Assembly: GCA_015487635.1 (NCBI GenBank)
Contig: WFPM01000119.1
Coordinates: 1-53,140 of the forward strand
Length of the DNA stretch: 53,140 nt
Direction of reading: 5' to 3'
DNA from: Rhodothermus sp.
GTDB taxonomy: Bacteria > Bacteroidota > Rhodothermia > Rhodothermales > Rhodothermaceae
The notes under the pieces were generated by a model. It was not told where the DNA came from. It saw nothing but the letters and a program-made list of their open reading frames with translations, and ran no database searches. The translations under genes were made by a program, and so were the position numbers. This document shows positions 25,825 to 35,717 of the stretch, one piece after another; within the stretch, counting starts at the first letter, position 1; the number at the start of each line of letters is the position of its first letter.

Positions 25825-28344
25825 CTAATCAATGAGTGCACAGCCGGGATCGTACGTGGCTTCCAGCAGACGCCGGGGCTGTTCCAGCACCTGTTCCAGC
25901 AGTCCGATCGGCGCTCCGGGGGGCAGCTCCAGTTCCGGGGCCCCGGGTTCGTCGGGCATGTAGAGACGGTCCAAGAAACGTCGGATCCAGTCGCGGTGGA
26001 AACGGCGGTGGGCCCGGGTGGCCGCGTCGGTGCCCGGGTTTTGCGCGAGCCAGTCAGCCAGCTGGCGCAGATGGGCTTCCAGTTCGACGCGCACGTCCAC
26101 GGGCGTGCGGGCGTCCCGCGCCCGCTCCAGCAAGCCAGCCGTCCAGGCCGTTTGCACCACGCGTTGCAGATGGGCGTCGTAGGGATCGTCGGGTACCGGT
26201 GCGGCCCAGACCTTCTGGCTGATCTGCTCCAGCACTTCGGCTAGCGAGGGAAGCGATGGATCCTGCAGGGCCTGATAGTGCAGGCGGCTCACCCGCTCCG
26301 GTTGGAGCAGCAGGTCGAACACCTGTCGGGCGGCCGCCTTGGCCGGCGCGATCGGGTCGAACAGGGGGGCCGTCTGGCGGGCAAACAGCTCGCGGTGCGC
26401 CGGATAGCCCGGCGGGCGCGGCGGAATGAGCCCGCGCAGGGTTTCGGGAAGGCGCAGCGTGGCTGGCTGCACGATCGTGAGCAGGGCTTCAAGCGCTGCC
26501 CGCTGGGTGGCCCCCGGCACCGGCCGCACCACCGGCGCTTCCGACATATCTGCTGTACGCACGGCGTACGTGTAAAAAGCGCCGCCGATCAGCTTGACCG
26601 TGGCCTCGGTCTGGTATCGATGCCACAGGTAGATGGGCACCAGCACCTCTTCGAGTGTGGCCAGCGGACGCCCCGCCCGCAGGTTCTGCAGCCCGAAGCG
26701 CTCCAGTGAGACCTTGCGCACCTGCAACTCGCGGTGCAGGGCCGCGACGGCGTCGGTGCCGTTGTCCCACAGGTGCGCCAGCGGATGGGCACCGCCCGGG
26801 GGCCGCGCGTCGGCATCGGTAATGAAGTGCAGGCCCTGGCGTGCGGCATCTTCCAGAATGGCCGCCAGGGCAGTCGCTTCGTCGGTGCCGGGTGGAAATT
26901 CGCTGTAGGCGTAGCGGATGGCGATTTTATCCCAGGCCCCGATACCCGTGTCGTAGGCTTCCGAGACGTCCAGTGAGCCGTCGGGACGCACGCGCACGTA
27001 GGGGGCCGGGTAGTCCATGACCGAGGCGCGGTCGTTCACCGAGGCGGCAAAGTTGTGCTGCAGGCCCAGCGTGTGGCCTACCTCATGGGCGGCCAGTTGA
27101 CGGATGCGGGCCAGTGCCAATTGCAGCATGGGATCAGCTTCGGGGGCATACCCGTGGGCATGTGCGCTGTCGTAGGGGGCCAGCAGGCCCTCGAAGATCA
27201 GGTAGTCCTGGCGGATGCGCAGCGAGCCCAGCGTGACGTGACCTTTGATGATCTCGCCGGTGCGCGGATCGACGATTGTGCGGCCGTAGCTCCAGCCGCG
27301 CGTGGCCCGGTGCACCCACTGGATCACGTTGTAGCGCACGTCGAGCGGATCGGCCGTGTCGGGCAGTACCTCCACGCGAAAAGCGTTACGAAAGCCGGCC
27401 GCTTCGAACGCCTCGGCCCACCATGAAGCCCCTTCAATCAGGGCCTGACGGATCGGCTCGGGCGCGCCGGGGTCCACATAGTAGACGATGGGCTTTACCG
27501 GCTCGCTGACGGGCGCATTCGGATCTTTTTTCTGAAGCCGGTGCCGGACGATCCACCGCCGGGCCAGCGGCTCGCCCACCGGACTCGTGTAGTCGTAGAA
27601 GGTGATGTAGAACAACCCGCTCCGCGGATCGTGCGCCCGGGGCCGATAGCCCGGCGGGGGCAGCGCCACGAACATCAGGCGCTGACGCAGCGTGACATGC
27701 TCGGGCACGGCCGCCACCTGCCGCACAAAACGCCCGGGGCGCTCACTCGAAAACGTCAGCAGCGCTTCGATGACCGTATTCTGGGGAAACGCCTTGACCG
27801 CCTCGAAAAGAATCGTGCTCCGGTCGCGATCCAGCCGGAACGTGCCCTGGTTGGTCTGGCGCAGGCGACCGACGACGTCCATGGCGTCGTGTAGGGCAAA
27901 GTCGGCCGCGTCGATTAGAAACCGGTCGCCCCGGCGGGCCACGATCGGAAAACGCCACAGCACGGAGGCTGCAAAGGCTTCTTCGACGGCTCGGCGGGCC
28001 GGCGCATCACCTTCGAGCGCCCGGTAGGTCAGGTTGGGCGCGTAGAGCAGAATCTGGTTGCCGGTCCGTCGGAACTGCACGACGCGTTCCTCGCCGAACA
28101 GTCCCCGGTCGAGTCCCACGTCGTTGGAACCCAGTCCGGCCGGCAGCGCCGGTACCAGCAACAGGTCTTCGTCCGAGGGGACGACTTCCAGGTAGAGTTT
28201 ACCTTTCAGCGTGTCGAGGTACGCCGGGATCAGGCCCTCTCGGCGGACCATATCGCGGGTGAACGTGTCGATGTCCGGCAGTTGCGCAACCGACAGGTGA
28301 GCCCAGAACAGCGACAGCATCAGGAGCAAGAGGCGGCGCAGCAT
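25825..28344 (-). CDS. secreted zinc metalloprotease (DUF5117/DUF4953-type)
   Basis: This 839-residue protein has a signal peptide (MLRRLLLLMLSLFWAHLSVAQ). The zinc motif HEVGHTLGLQH begins at His420, giving HExxH plus the third His at 430, and VMDYPAPY about 20 residues later is the Met-turn-like feature. The N-terminal half (about 20-250) is a beta-rich DUF5117-like domain and the C-terminal half a DUF4953-like helical domain. It should be exported and digest protein outside the inner membrane. ATG 28344 was chosen because it starts the signal peptide; the frame is open 58 codons upstream. It is divergent from the S9 peptidase gene. Confidence 0.85.
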   Translation of the reverse strand: MLRRLLLLMLSLFWAHLSVAQLPDIDTFTRDMVRREGLIPAYLDTLKGKLYLEVVPSDEDLLLVPALPAGLGSNDVGLDRGLFGEERVVQFRRTGNQILLYAPNLTYRALEGDAPARRAVEEAFAASVLWRFPIVARRGDRFLIDAADFALHDAMDVVGRLRQTNQGTFRLDRDRSTILFEAVKAFPQNTVIEALLTFSSERPGRFVRQVAAVPEHVTLRQRLMFVALPPPGYRPRAHDPRSGLFYITFYDYTSPVGEPLARRWIVRHRLQKKDPNAPVSEPVKPIVYYVDPGAPEPIRQALIEGASWWAEAFEAAGFRNAFRVEVLPDTADPLDVRYNVIQWVHRATRGWSYGRTIVDPRTGEIIKGHVTLGSLRIRQDYLIFEGLLAPYDSAHAHGYAPEADPMLQLALARIRQLAAHEVGHTLGLQHNFAASVNDRASVMDYPAPYVRVRPDGSLDVSEAYDTGIGAWDKIAIRYAYSEFPPGTDEATALAAILEDAARQGLHFITDADARPPGGAHPLAHLWDNGTDAVAALHRELQVRKVSLERFGLQNLRAGRPLATLEEVLVPIYLWHRYQTEATVKLIGGAFYTYAVRTADMSEAPVVRPVPGATQRAALEALLTIVQPATLRLPETLRGLIPPRPPGYPAHRELFARQTAPLFDPIAPAKAAARQVFDLLLQPERVSRLHYQALQDPSLPSLAEVLEQISQKVWAAPVPDDPYDAHLQRVVQTAWTAGLLERARDARTPVDVRVELEAHLRQLADWLAQNPGTDAATRAHRRFHRDWIRRFLDRLYMPDEPGAPELELPPGAPIGLLEQVLEQPRRLLEATYDPGCALID

Positions 28345-28410
28345 GGCACTTCCGGCGGATCGCTTGCTGTTGGAAAAGACAGTCTGGCTCCAAAATAGCA
28401 AATTGTATAT

Positions 28411-28436
28411 TTTCCAAAAAAGCGCTTTTGGGAAAA
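28411..28436. promoter_or_regulatory. palindrome between two divergent peptidase genes
   Basis: AAAAGCGCTTTT (28418-28429) is a perfect 12-bp palindrome, flanked by TTTCC on the left and GGAAAA on the right that extend the symmetry with a small offset. It lies 74 bp from the metalloprotease start and 27 bp from the S9 peptidase start. The core resembles LacI-family operators, and a gene for such a regulator lies at 42002. Confidence 0.5.
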
Positions 28437-28455
28437 ACCAGACCTGTAGGCCGCC

Positions 28456-30516
28456 ATGCGTCGCGCCGTTCTTTTTCTGCTGCTTCTGGTGGTGATCGCT
28501 CCGGCAAGCCATGCGCAATCGGGTCGGTTGACGCTGGAGCGCTACCTGGAGTGGGAAGACATCAACGATCCCCAGATTTCACCCGATGGGCGGCGCATTG
28601 TTTTCACGCGTCGCTGGGTGGACAAACAGAAAGATCGCTGGCAGTCGGCGCTCTGGATCATGAACGCCGACGGCTCGCAGCAGCGCTTTCTGGTCGAAGG
28701 ACGTTCGCCGCGCTGGTCGCCGGACGGGACGCGGATCGCCTTCATTGCCAATGACGAAAATGGACGTCCCCAGATTTTTGTCAAGTGGGTCGATCTACCG
28801 GAGCCGCCTACCCAGTTGACGCACCTGACAGAGGCACCGGGCAGCATCACCTGGTCGCCGGACGGCCGGATGATCGCCTTCACGATGAACGTACCGGTCG
28901 AGGTGCGCTGGAACGTCGAATTGCCCGGTCCGCCCGAAGGGGCCACATGGACCAAACCGCCTCGGCTCGTGCGGCGTCTGCATTACCGGGCTGACCGCCG
29001 CGGTTTCATGGAGGAAGCCTACACGCATCTGTTCGTGATCCCGGCCGAGGGCGGTACGCCCCGCCAGCTTACCGAAGGCACCTGGCACGTGGGCCCGCGC
29101 TTTGACGGACTGCCGGCCGGGGCCACGCTGAGCTGGACGCCAGATAGCCGTACGATCGTCTTCGACGGCTTCAAAGCCTCGGCCGACTCGGTGGACCGCA
29201 ATTACCGGAACGCCCATCTCTACGCCGTCGATGTAGCCACGCGGCAGCTCCGCCAGCTTACCCGGCAGCCGGGACGCTGGACACAGCCGGCCGTCTCGCC
29301 GGACGGCCGCTGGGTGGCCTTTATCGGCTATGCCGAAACGCGTCAGACCTACCACGCCGCCGATCTCTGGCTGATGCCGATCGACGGCAGCGCCGCACCC
29401 CGCAACCTGACCCGAGCGCTCGACCGGGACGTCAGCAATCTGCACTGGGCGCCCGATGGCTCGGGGGTCTACTTCACGATCAACGACCGGGGCACGCGGA
29501 ACGTCTACTTCGCCTCGGTCCGGGGCGAGGTGCGGCAGGTCACGCGCGGCGTACACATGCTGACGCTCTCGTCGATTTCTCGCAACGGCATTGCCGTCGG
29601 CGTGCGCACGAGCTACCACGAGCCGGACGACGTCGTGCGCTTTGCACTGGATCGGCCCGACCAGATCGAACGGTTGACCGCCGTCAACGACGACGTGCTG
29701 CAGGACGTAAAGCTGGGCGAAGTCGAGGAGATCTGGTACGCCTCGCGCGACGGCACGCGCATTCAGGGCTGGATCGTCAAACCGCCGGACTTCGATCCGA
29801 CGCAGAAGTATCCACTGATCCTGCACATCCACGGCGGCCCTCATGCCATGTACAACGTGGGTTTCAATTTTGCTTTCCAGAACTTTGCGGCCAACGGGTA
29901 CGTCGTGCTCTACACGAACCCGCGCGGCAGCACGGGCTACGGCACCGAATTCGGCGCGGCCATCAGTCAGGCCTATCCGGGCGTGGACCATGAGGACCTG
30001 ATGGCCGGGGTCGATGCGGTGCTGGCGCGGGGCTACATCGACCCGGACCGCCTCTTCGTGACCGGATGCAGCGGAGGCGGCGTGCTTTCGAGCTGGGCCA
30101 TCGGCCAGACCGATCGGTTCGCGGCGGCTGCCGTGCGCTGCCCGGTCACCGACTGGATCAGCATGGCCGGCACGACCGACATTCCGCTGTTCACGTTCAA
30201 CTGGTTCGACCGGCCTTTCTGGGAGGATCCCTCCGAGTGGCTGGCCCGCTCGCCGCTGATGCTGGTCGGCAAGGTGAAAACGCCCACGCTGTTGATGACC
30301 GGCGAGCTGGACCTACGCACGCCGATGAGCCAGACCGAGGAGTACTACGTGGCGCTGAAGATGCGGGGGGTGCCGGTCGTGTTGCTCCGCTTCAACGAAG
30401 AGTACCACGGGACGGGCTCGCGGCCATCCAACTTCATGCGAACGCAGGCCTACATCATGGACTGGTTCGAGAAGAAGGGCCGTATTCCGGGCGTGACCGT
30501 CGAAGCGGAGGAGTAA
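28456..30516 (+). CDS. secreted S9-family prolyl-oligopeptidase-type peptidase
   Basis: This 686-residue protein has signal peptide MRRAVLFLLLLVVIAPASHA. Residues about 30-410 form a TolB/PD40-like beta-propeller (repeated ISPDGRR, WSPDGT and WTPDSR motifs). The C-terminal alpha/beta-hydrolase has nucleophile Ser539 in GCSGGG, Asp619 in GELDLRTP and His651 in EYHGTG. These enzymes cleave short peptides in the periplasm or outside. Together with the divergent metalloprotease it suggests a protein-degradation pair under shared control. Confidence 0.92.
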   Translation: MRRAVLFLLLLVVIAPASHAQSGRLTLERYLEWEDINDPQISPDGRRIVFTRRWVDKQKDRWQSALWIMNADGSQQRFLVEGRSPRWSPDGTRIAFIANDENGRPQIFVKWVDLPEPPTQLTHLTEAPGSITWSPDGRMIAFTMNVPVEVRWNVELPGPPEGATWTKPPRLVRRLHYRADRRGFMEEAYTHLFVIPAEGGTPRQLTEGTWHVGPRFDGLPAGATLSWTPDSRTIVFDGFKASADSVDRNYRNAHLYAVDVATRQLRQLTRQPGRWTQPAVSPDGRWVAFIGYAETRQTYHAADLWLMPIDGSAAPRNLTRALDRDVSNLHWAPDGSGVYFTINDRGTRNVYFASVRGEVRQVTRGVHMLTLSSISRNGIAVGVRTSYHEPDDVVRFALDRPDQIERLTAVNDDVLQDVKLGEVEEIWYASRDGTRIQGWIVKPPDFDPTQKYPLILHIHGGPHAMYNVGFNFAFQNFAANGYVVLYTNPRGSTGYGTEFGAAISQAYPGVDHEDLMAGVDAVLARGYIDPDRLFVTGCSGGGVLSSWAIGQTDRFAAAAVRCPVTDWISMAGTTDIPLFTFNWFDRPFWEDPSEWLARSPLMLVGKVKTPTLLMTGELDLRTPMSQTEEYYVALKMRGVPVVLLRFNEEYHGTGSRPSNFMRTQAYIMDWFEKKGRIPGVTVEAEE

Positions 30517-31287
30517 CCGGGCGTTATATGATTTTCCGGGGATCATGGGGCATGTGCGCGGCATCCCATGCCCCCACCCTGTAGCTTCGGGGACAAGCCT
30601 CCAGGCTTCAGGGGGGCCGTAACCTGGACTATCCCCCAGGCCCTTCGGGTCGGCTCCCCCGGAAAGAGGGGGATTTCTGGGAACCCCCTCAGCCGCTGCG
30701 CGGCAGCTCCCCCTTGAAGGGGGAGCGGAGTCTACGGACCGGACTGCGGCTGGCGGTGGAGGCAGGCGCCTGTGCGGGTTTCAGCGCCGGCGCCTGCTGC
30801 TTATGTCCTTCCCCCTCCCTGCCAGGGAGGGGGCCAGGGGGAGGGTCCAATCCGGTCGTCTCCACCGACGGGGTTTGAGTCTGCGGGCGTCGGCGGTAGT
30901 TCTGGGCAGACCCCCTCAGGCCCTTCGGGCCCGCTCCTCCTGCCAGGGGGAGCGGGGTCTACGGACGGCGGCCGGCGGTGGAAGCAGGCGTCTGCGCGTA
31001 TTGCAGCACCGGCGCTTTCTGCTCATGCTTCCCCCTCCCTGCCAGGGAGGGGCCAGGGGAGGGTCCAAGCTGGTGCTTTCTGCGTCGAGGTTCGGGGTCC
31101 GGGCGTTGGCCCTGCTCATCTGGGGCGGAAAGCATGGGCGCAATCGGAGTGTGTCCCGCCCGGCCAGGTGGCGCCCTTTCCAGCCTGTAGGGGCGAACCG
31201 CTGGGTCCGCCCGGTCGTGCCCGCCGGGGTAGGTCCGGCACCCGGGGCGTTGCGTCCTCCTGCACCGGTAAATCGGCGATCACATAC
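30517..31287 (+). repeat. 771-bp intergenic region of GC-rich dyads and direct repeats
   Basis: A unit of about 160 bp occurs twice in direct orientation, 30684-30848 and 30911-31066. Each unit starts CCCCCTCAG, holds a CTCCCCC/GGGGGAG dyad followed by TCTACGGAC, and ends with CCCTCCCTGCCAGGGAGGG and GGTCC. A partial relative precedes it near 30642. Near 31186 the sequence TGTAGGGGCGAACC resembles a common dispersed intergenic motif. Frames that cross it are repeat translations, not genes. Confidence 0.75.
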
Positions 31288-32526
31288 TTACTCGGGCAGA
31301 CGGTCGGCCTCCAGGCGAGCTTCGAGCGCCAGCGCCGCTTCGATGAGCTGCTCGCGCAGCGGGTGCAGCTTTTCGTGCTGGTCAATGTAGCGCGAAAGCG
31401 CCTCGCGCAGCGAGCTGTCGCGCTCGACGATCGTGCGGCGCTCGCGCACCACGGGCGTGACGGTGCGCTCGACGCCGGCAATGTGGGCGGCTGCACGTAG
31501 CGCCTCGCGGATGCGACGCACGTCGACCCGAGCTACCTGGTCTTCGTCTACTTGGTAGCGCACGCGCACAATGGCGTCGGCCACCGGAGCGCGGGCGATG
31601 GCATTCAGGATGCGTTCGGTGGGGTCGTCGCTATCGCGGGCGTCTATGTGCAGGTCCACGAAGCGGCGGGCGGGCGTCTCCACGAAGCGGTAATGCGTTT
31701 GTTTGCGGATGCCGTCGGGATGGATTTCTACCAGGACGAAGCCCTTCGGGTCGTCCGCCTCGCGAAACGTGACGCGCTCGATGCTGCTGCTGTAGACGAC
31801 GGGAATGCCCTCGGGATTGAGATTCTGGTGCCGGTGGATGTGGCCCAGCGCCACGTAGTCGATGGGCGGCAGCGCCAGCTGGCCCACGGTGAACTTCGGC
31901 TCGTGGGCGATGAGGCTGGTGCGCTCCGAGCCGGAAAGCTCGGCGCCCTGCACGCTGAAGTGTCCGGCCAGCACGGTGGGCAGCGACGGATCGAGCCGTT
32001 CGACCGCTTTCTGCACGTATTCGGCGTAGAGCTGTTCGATAATCTCGCGCACTTCGGCCGCCGACTTCTGGCGGTATTCTTCGCGCGTCAGCAGCAAGCT
32101 ACGCACCGGCCAGGGCAGGGCGATGAGCTGGAGCGGCCCGCTTTTCGTCTGGATGGTGGCCACTTCGGGCCGTCGGAAGACGCGGGCCTGTCCTTCCAGA
32201 TAGCGGAAGATGTCGATCGACGAGGCGCGACCAAAGGTAACCGGATGATCGTGGTTGCCTACCAGCAGGACGATCGGGATGCCGCGCTCGGTCAGCGGGC
32301 GCAGGCACTCGGCAAAGATCGTCTGCTCGGTCGGGGAGGGATCTGGATTCCGAAAGGCGTCGCCGCAGAACAGAAACAGATCGACGTCTTCGGCGAGCGC
32401 CTGCTCCACCATGAACTCGAACGCGCGGCGGAAGTCCTGCAGCCGCGTGTTGAGTCCCGTCGATGAATCGACGCGGCCGTAGGTGGTGATGCCCAGGTGG
32501 ATGTCGGCCGTGTGCAGGATCTTCAT
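31288..32526 (-). CDS. sbcD: SbcD/Mre11-type DNA repair exonuclease
   Basis: This 412-residue metallophosphoesterase nuclease carries the five family motifs: HTADIHLG with Asp8 and His10, a GDAF segment, GNHDHP, GHFS and GHIHRHQ. It would process DNA ends and hairpins, normally with the ATPase SbcC. No SbcC gene is in the window. ATG 32526 is chosen because it starts exactly at the nuclease fold; the frame is open 26 codons upstream. It lies 64 bases after the PBP gene, and the pair may share a transcript. Confidence 0.88.
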   Translation of the reverse strand: MKILHTADIHLGITTYGRVDSSTGLNTRLQDFRRAFEFMVEQALAEDVDLFLFCGDAFRNPDPSPTEQTIFAECLRPLTERGIPIVLLVGNHDHPVTFGRASSIDIFRYLEGQARVFRRPEVATIQTKSGPLQLIALPWPVRSLLLTREEYRQKSAAEVREIIEQLYAEYVQKAVERLDPSLPTVLAGHFSVQGAELSGSERTSLIAHEPKFTVGQLALPPIDYVALGHIHRHQNLNPEGIPVVYSSSIERVTFREADDPKGFVLVEIHPDGIRKQTHYRFVETPARRFVDLHIDARDSDDPTERILNAIARAPVADAIVRVRYQVDEDQVARVDVRRIREALRAAAHIAGVERTVTPVVRERRTIVERDSSLREALSRYIDQHEKLHPLREQLIEAALALEARLEADRLPE

Positions 32527-32590
32527 GGGGAAAGGCGGGCTGGCGATCAGCCAGAAGATAAGACGGCGGCCGCTCGGATGCCAGTCCGCC

Positions 32591-34942
32591 TCACCATCCC
32601 ACACGGCGCTGACGCAGCTCAGGCGTGAGTCGGCGCTCCTGGCGGAGCGAGTCGGTGCCCGGCAGGTGCAGGCTGATCGGTAGCGGGAAGGTGGCGTCGC
32701 TGATCTCGATGTCCGGCGCCTGTTCCATGCGCCGCCAGAAGTCGCCCACGATTAGCAGCGCGTTGTGGGCACCCTGGCCCCACCAGTGCGTGCGGAATGT
32801 GACGCGTGGATCATTGAAGCCCACCCAGGCGCCGGTGACCAGTTCGGGATGCATCAGGATGAACCAGCCGTCGGCGCTGTTCTGGGTGGTGCCCGTTTTG
32901 CCGGCTAGGTCGTAGCGGGTCAGCCCGAACTGCCAGCGAATGCGCTGGCCCGTTCCGTACCGAATTACGTCGCGAAGCATGTCGACCACTGTATAGGCGG
33001 TCTCTTCGGAAATGGCTTCGCGCGGCACCGGCCGGGCTTCGTAGAGCACGCGTCCGGTGGCATCTTCAATGCGGGTGACCATCGTGGGTTCGTAGTAGAG
33101 GCCGCCGCTGGCCAGCGTGGCGTAGGCCGAGACCAGCTCCAGCAGCGTCACGCTGCTGGTACCCAGCGCCAACGAGGGCACCGCCTTCAGCGGACTTTTA
33201 ATGCCCATGCGGCGGGCATAGAAAGCCACGTTGCGCGCGCCCACCTGCAGTACAAGGCGGGCCGAAACCGTGTTGACCGAGCGGGCCAGCGCCTCGCGCA
33301 GTGTGATGAGTTGACCGGTCGATTCGCCCTCGGCGTTCTTGGGCTGCCAGACGTTCCCTGCCGGGTCCACGTAGGTGACCGAGCTGTCGGGTAGTACGTC
33401 GTAGGGCGACCAGCCGTTGTCGATGGCCGCCGTGTAGAGGAACGGCTTGAACGTAGAGCCCGGCTGGCGGCGGGCAATGGCCACGTGGTCGTACCAGTCC
33501 TGCGTCAGGTCACGGCCGCCCACCCAGGCCCGGACGTAGCCGTTGCGCGGGTCGATCGCCACAAAACCGGCTTCCAGACGCGTCTTGACCGCTTTGAGCG
33601 AGTCCATAAAGGCCCGGTCGGCCCGAAGCCGACGGAGCGCCTCGTCAGGAGCCATGCCACTGGCCACCAGGCGCCGATAACGCGCCGTCTCCCGGATGAA
33701 CTGATCGACCGTGTCGCGTTTGCTGGACCAGTAGTAGGCGAACGGCTGGTAGTTTTTCTGCTGCAGGTACAGGTTGATGTCGTCGCCCAGGAAGTAGCCG
33801 GTTTCGCGGCTCCACTCGTAGTTGACCACGACCTGCAGCTTGTCAAGCGTTTCTTCGACGGCCTGGCGGGCCAGCTCCTGCAGCCGGCTGTCGAGCGTGG
33901 TATAGACGCGCAGCCCGTCCGTGTAGATGTTGTAGCCGTGCTCTTTCGCCCAGTTTACGAGCCAGCGCCGCACGTATTCGGCAAAATAGGGGGCGATGCT
34001 GGCCGTGATCGATGACGTGTGAAAGTCTGTGACGATCGGATCGTCCTTGTGCGCCTCAAAGAAATCCCGGTCCAGATAGCCGTGCCGGACCATCTGCCAG
34101 AGCACGACGTTGCGTCGCTGGCGGGCACGTTCGGGGAAACGAATCGGATTGTAGAGCGCCGGATTGCGCAGCATCCCGACCAGTGTGGCCGCCTCCAGCA
34201 CGTTCAGATCCCGAGCCGGCTTGTTGAAGAATGTGCGGGCCGCCGACTCGATGCCGAAAGCGTTGTAGACGAACTCGACCGTGTTCAGGTACATTTCGAT
34301 GATTTCTCGCTTGGTGTAGCGGCGCTCGAGTTCGACGGCCGTCACCATTTCCTTGAGTTTGCGCTTGATCGTCTGGGCCCGACCGATCTGCTCATTGTAC
34401 AGGTTTCGGGCCAGCTGCTGGGTGATTGTCGAGCCGCCCTGCACCTCGCGGCCCAGGCTCAGGATCGTCTGCGCCACGGCCGAGGCCGTGCGAAACAGGT
34501 CGATTCCCCAGTGATCGTAGAACCGATGGTCTTCGGTGGCCAGCAGGGCTTGGATGACGTAAGGCGAGATCTCGTCGTAAGAAACCCAGGTGCGGTTCTG
34601 ACGGGCGTAGCGGGCCAGTTCTTTGCCGTCGGCCGTGTAGGCGATGGTGGCCAGCTCGAAGGTGGGGTTGTCGAGTTGCTGGAACGAGGGCAGTTCGTCC
34701 GAAAGCGACCACACGTACAGGCCCAGGGCCAGCGCGCCCAGCAGGATCAGACCCACCAGCACGCTCAGCACCAGCGCCGCCTGGGCTTTGCGCGGATCCC
34801 GAAAGCGTCGATAGAAAAAGCCGGCCGGTCCCCGGCGTTTCCGGGGCGTGTGGCCGTCGCCCCGTAGCCGGGCGTGCCGGAAGTTCGGGTCGCTGAAATA
34901 CCGCCGCAATTCCTCTTCGGTGTGCGTCCAGCGGTCAGGCAT
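32591..34942 (-). CDS. class A penicillin-binding protein (PBP1A-like)
   Basis: This is a 783-residue bifunctional peptidoglycan synthase. A cytoplasmic N-terminus (about 53 residues) is followed by one membrane helix (54-80). The glycosyltransferase domain has catalytic Glu137 in ATEDHRFYDHWG and GGSTITQQ. The transpeptidase domain has Ser496 in PGSTFK, SVN, and KTGT starting at Lys682. It polymerises and crosslinks cell wall outside the inner membrane. It is the longest gene of the minus-strand group LpxH-PBP-SbcD. Confidence 0.95.
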   Translation of the reverse strand: MPDRWTHTEEELRRYFSDPNFRHARLRGDGHTPRKRRGPAGFFYRRFRDPRKAQAALVLSVLVGLILLGALALGLYVWSLSDELPSFQQLDNPTFELATIAYTADGKELARYARQNRTWVSYDEISPYVIQALLATEDHRFYDHWGIDLFRTASAVAQTILSLGREVQGGSTITQQLARNLYNEQIGRAQTIKRKLKEMVTAVELERRYTKREIIEMYLNTVEFVYNAFGIESAARTFFNKPARDLNVLEAATLVGMLRNPALYNPIRFPERARQRRNVVLWQMVRHGYLDRDFFEAHKDDPIVTDFHTSSITASIAPYFAEYVRRWLVNWAKEHGYNIYTDGLRVYTTLDSRLQELARQAVEETLDKLQVVVNYEWSRETGYFLGDDINLYLQQKNYQPFAYYWSSKRDTVDQFIRETARYRRLVASGMAPDEALRRLRADRAFMDSLKAVKTRLEAGFVAIDPRNGYVRAWVGGRDLTQDWYDHVAIARRQPGSTFKPFLYTAAIDNGWSPYDVLPDSSVTYVDPAGNVWQPKNAEGESTGQLITLREALARSVNTVSARLVLQVGARNVAFYARRMGIKSPLKAVPSLALGTSSVTLLELVSAYATLASGGLYYEPTMVTRIEDATGRVLYEARPVPREAISEETAYTVVDMLRDVIRYGTGQRIRWQFGLTRYDLAGKTGTTQNSADGWFILMHPELVTGAWVGFNDPRVTFRTHWWGQGAHNALLIVGDFWRRMEQAPDIEISDATFPLPISLHLPGTDSLRQERRLTPELRQRRVGW

Positions 34943-34967
34943 GGATCGATCGATGCCGTTTTTCGGC

Positions 34968-35717
34968 TCAGAATAGTGCGTATCGGATCAACGTCTGTGG
35001 GCCGTCCGGGGTCCAGCGGCAGAGGGCCAGCGCGTCAGCTTCCATCAGGCCGAACGTCTGCGCCTGATACCAGCAGCCCGGATTCAGGTACAGCCCTTCA
35101 GGCCAGCGAAGCAGTTCGGCCTGATGGCTGTGGCCCAGCACGACCACGTCGGCCTGCCTTTCCCGGAGTACCTGCCTGGCGTAGCGGCGCAGGCGTTCGA
35201 CGGTGACCGGATTCAGTCGCTCCGGCCGCCACTGGGTGACGCGTCGTGCCAGAGCCAGTCCCAGATCGCCGGGCAGCAGGGTCCGGTAGAGCCACACCGG
35301 CACCGGATGACGGAGCAGCCGGCGCAGTGCCCGCGAGAGCGGCCGGGCAATGGCCAGATCGCCGTGGTCCAGATAGACGCGACGCCCCAGCAGCGAAACG
35401 ACCGCCGCCTCGTAGAGCACCTGCACACCCAGTTCCTCCTTAAAGTAATCCCGATGCCAGGGATCGTGGTTGCCGACCACGTAGGTAACGGGAATGCCCC
35501 GCGCGGTCCAGTCGGCCAGCAGCGCCTGAAAACGGACAAACCCCCGGGGGACCAGGTAACGGTATTCGATATAGTGATGAAAGACGTCGCCGACCAGCAC
35601 CAGATGTTGAACGCGATCGGCCAGCGCGGCCAGGCAGGCCAGCAATGACTGCTCGACCGCCCGCTCGGTGGCAGGATCGGCGCGTCCCAGATGCAGATCG
35701 GCGAAAAACAGGATCAC
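34968..35717 (-). CDS. lpxH: LpxH-like UDP-2,3-diacylglucosamine diphosphatase
   Basis: This 249-residue metallophosphoesterase has ADLHLG (Asp7, His9), GDVFHHY, VGNHDPW, a central HGD and the closing GHSH motif, spaced as in LpxH. It removes UMP from UDP-diacylglucosamine in lipid A synthesis at the inner membrane. The start is GTG at 35717, since the metal-binding strand begins at once. It ends 25 bases before the PBP gene, forming an envelope-biogenesis operon. LpxH and related YbbF phosphatases are hard to separate by eye. Confidence 0.8.
   Translation of the reverse strand: MILFFADLHLGRADPATERAVEQSLLACLAALADRVQHLVLVGDVFHHYIEYRYLVPRGFVRFQALLADWTARGIPVTYVVGNHDPWHRDYFKEELGVQVLYEAAVVSLLGRRVYLDHGDLAIARPLSRALRRLLRHPVPVWLYRTLLPGDLGLALARRVTQWRPERLNPVTVERLRRYARQVLRERQADVVVLGHSHQAELLRWPEGLYLNPGCWYQAQTFGLMEADALALCRWTPDGPQTLIRYALF

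Noticed and set aside
30772-31500. Open frames of up to 242 codons in the 30.5-31.3 kb repeat region
   Set aside because: They translate repeats and run antisense into sbcD, with no domain similarity.
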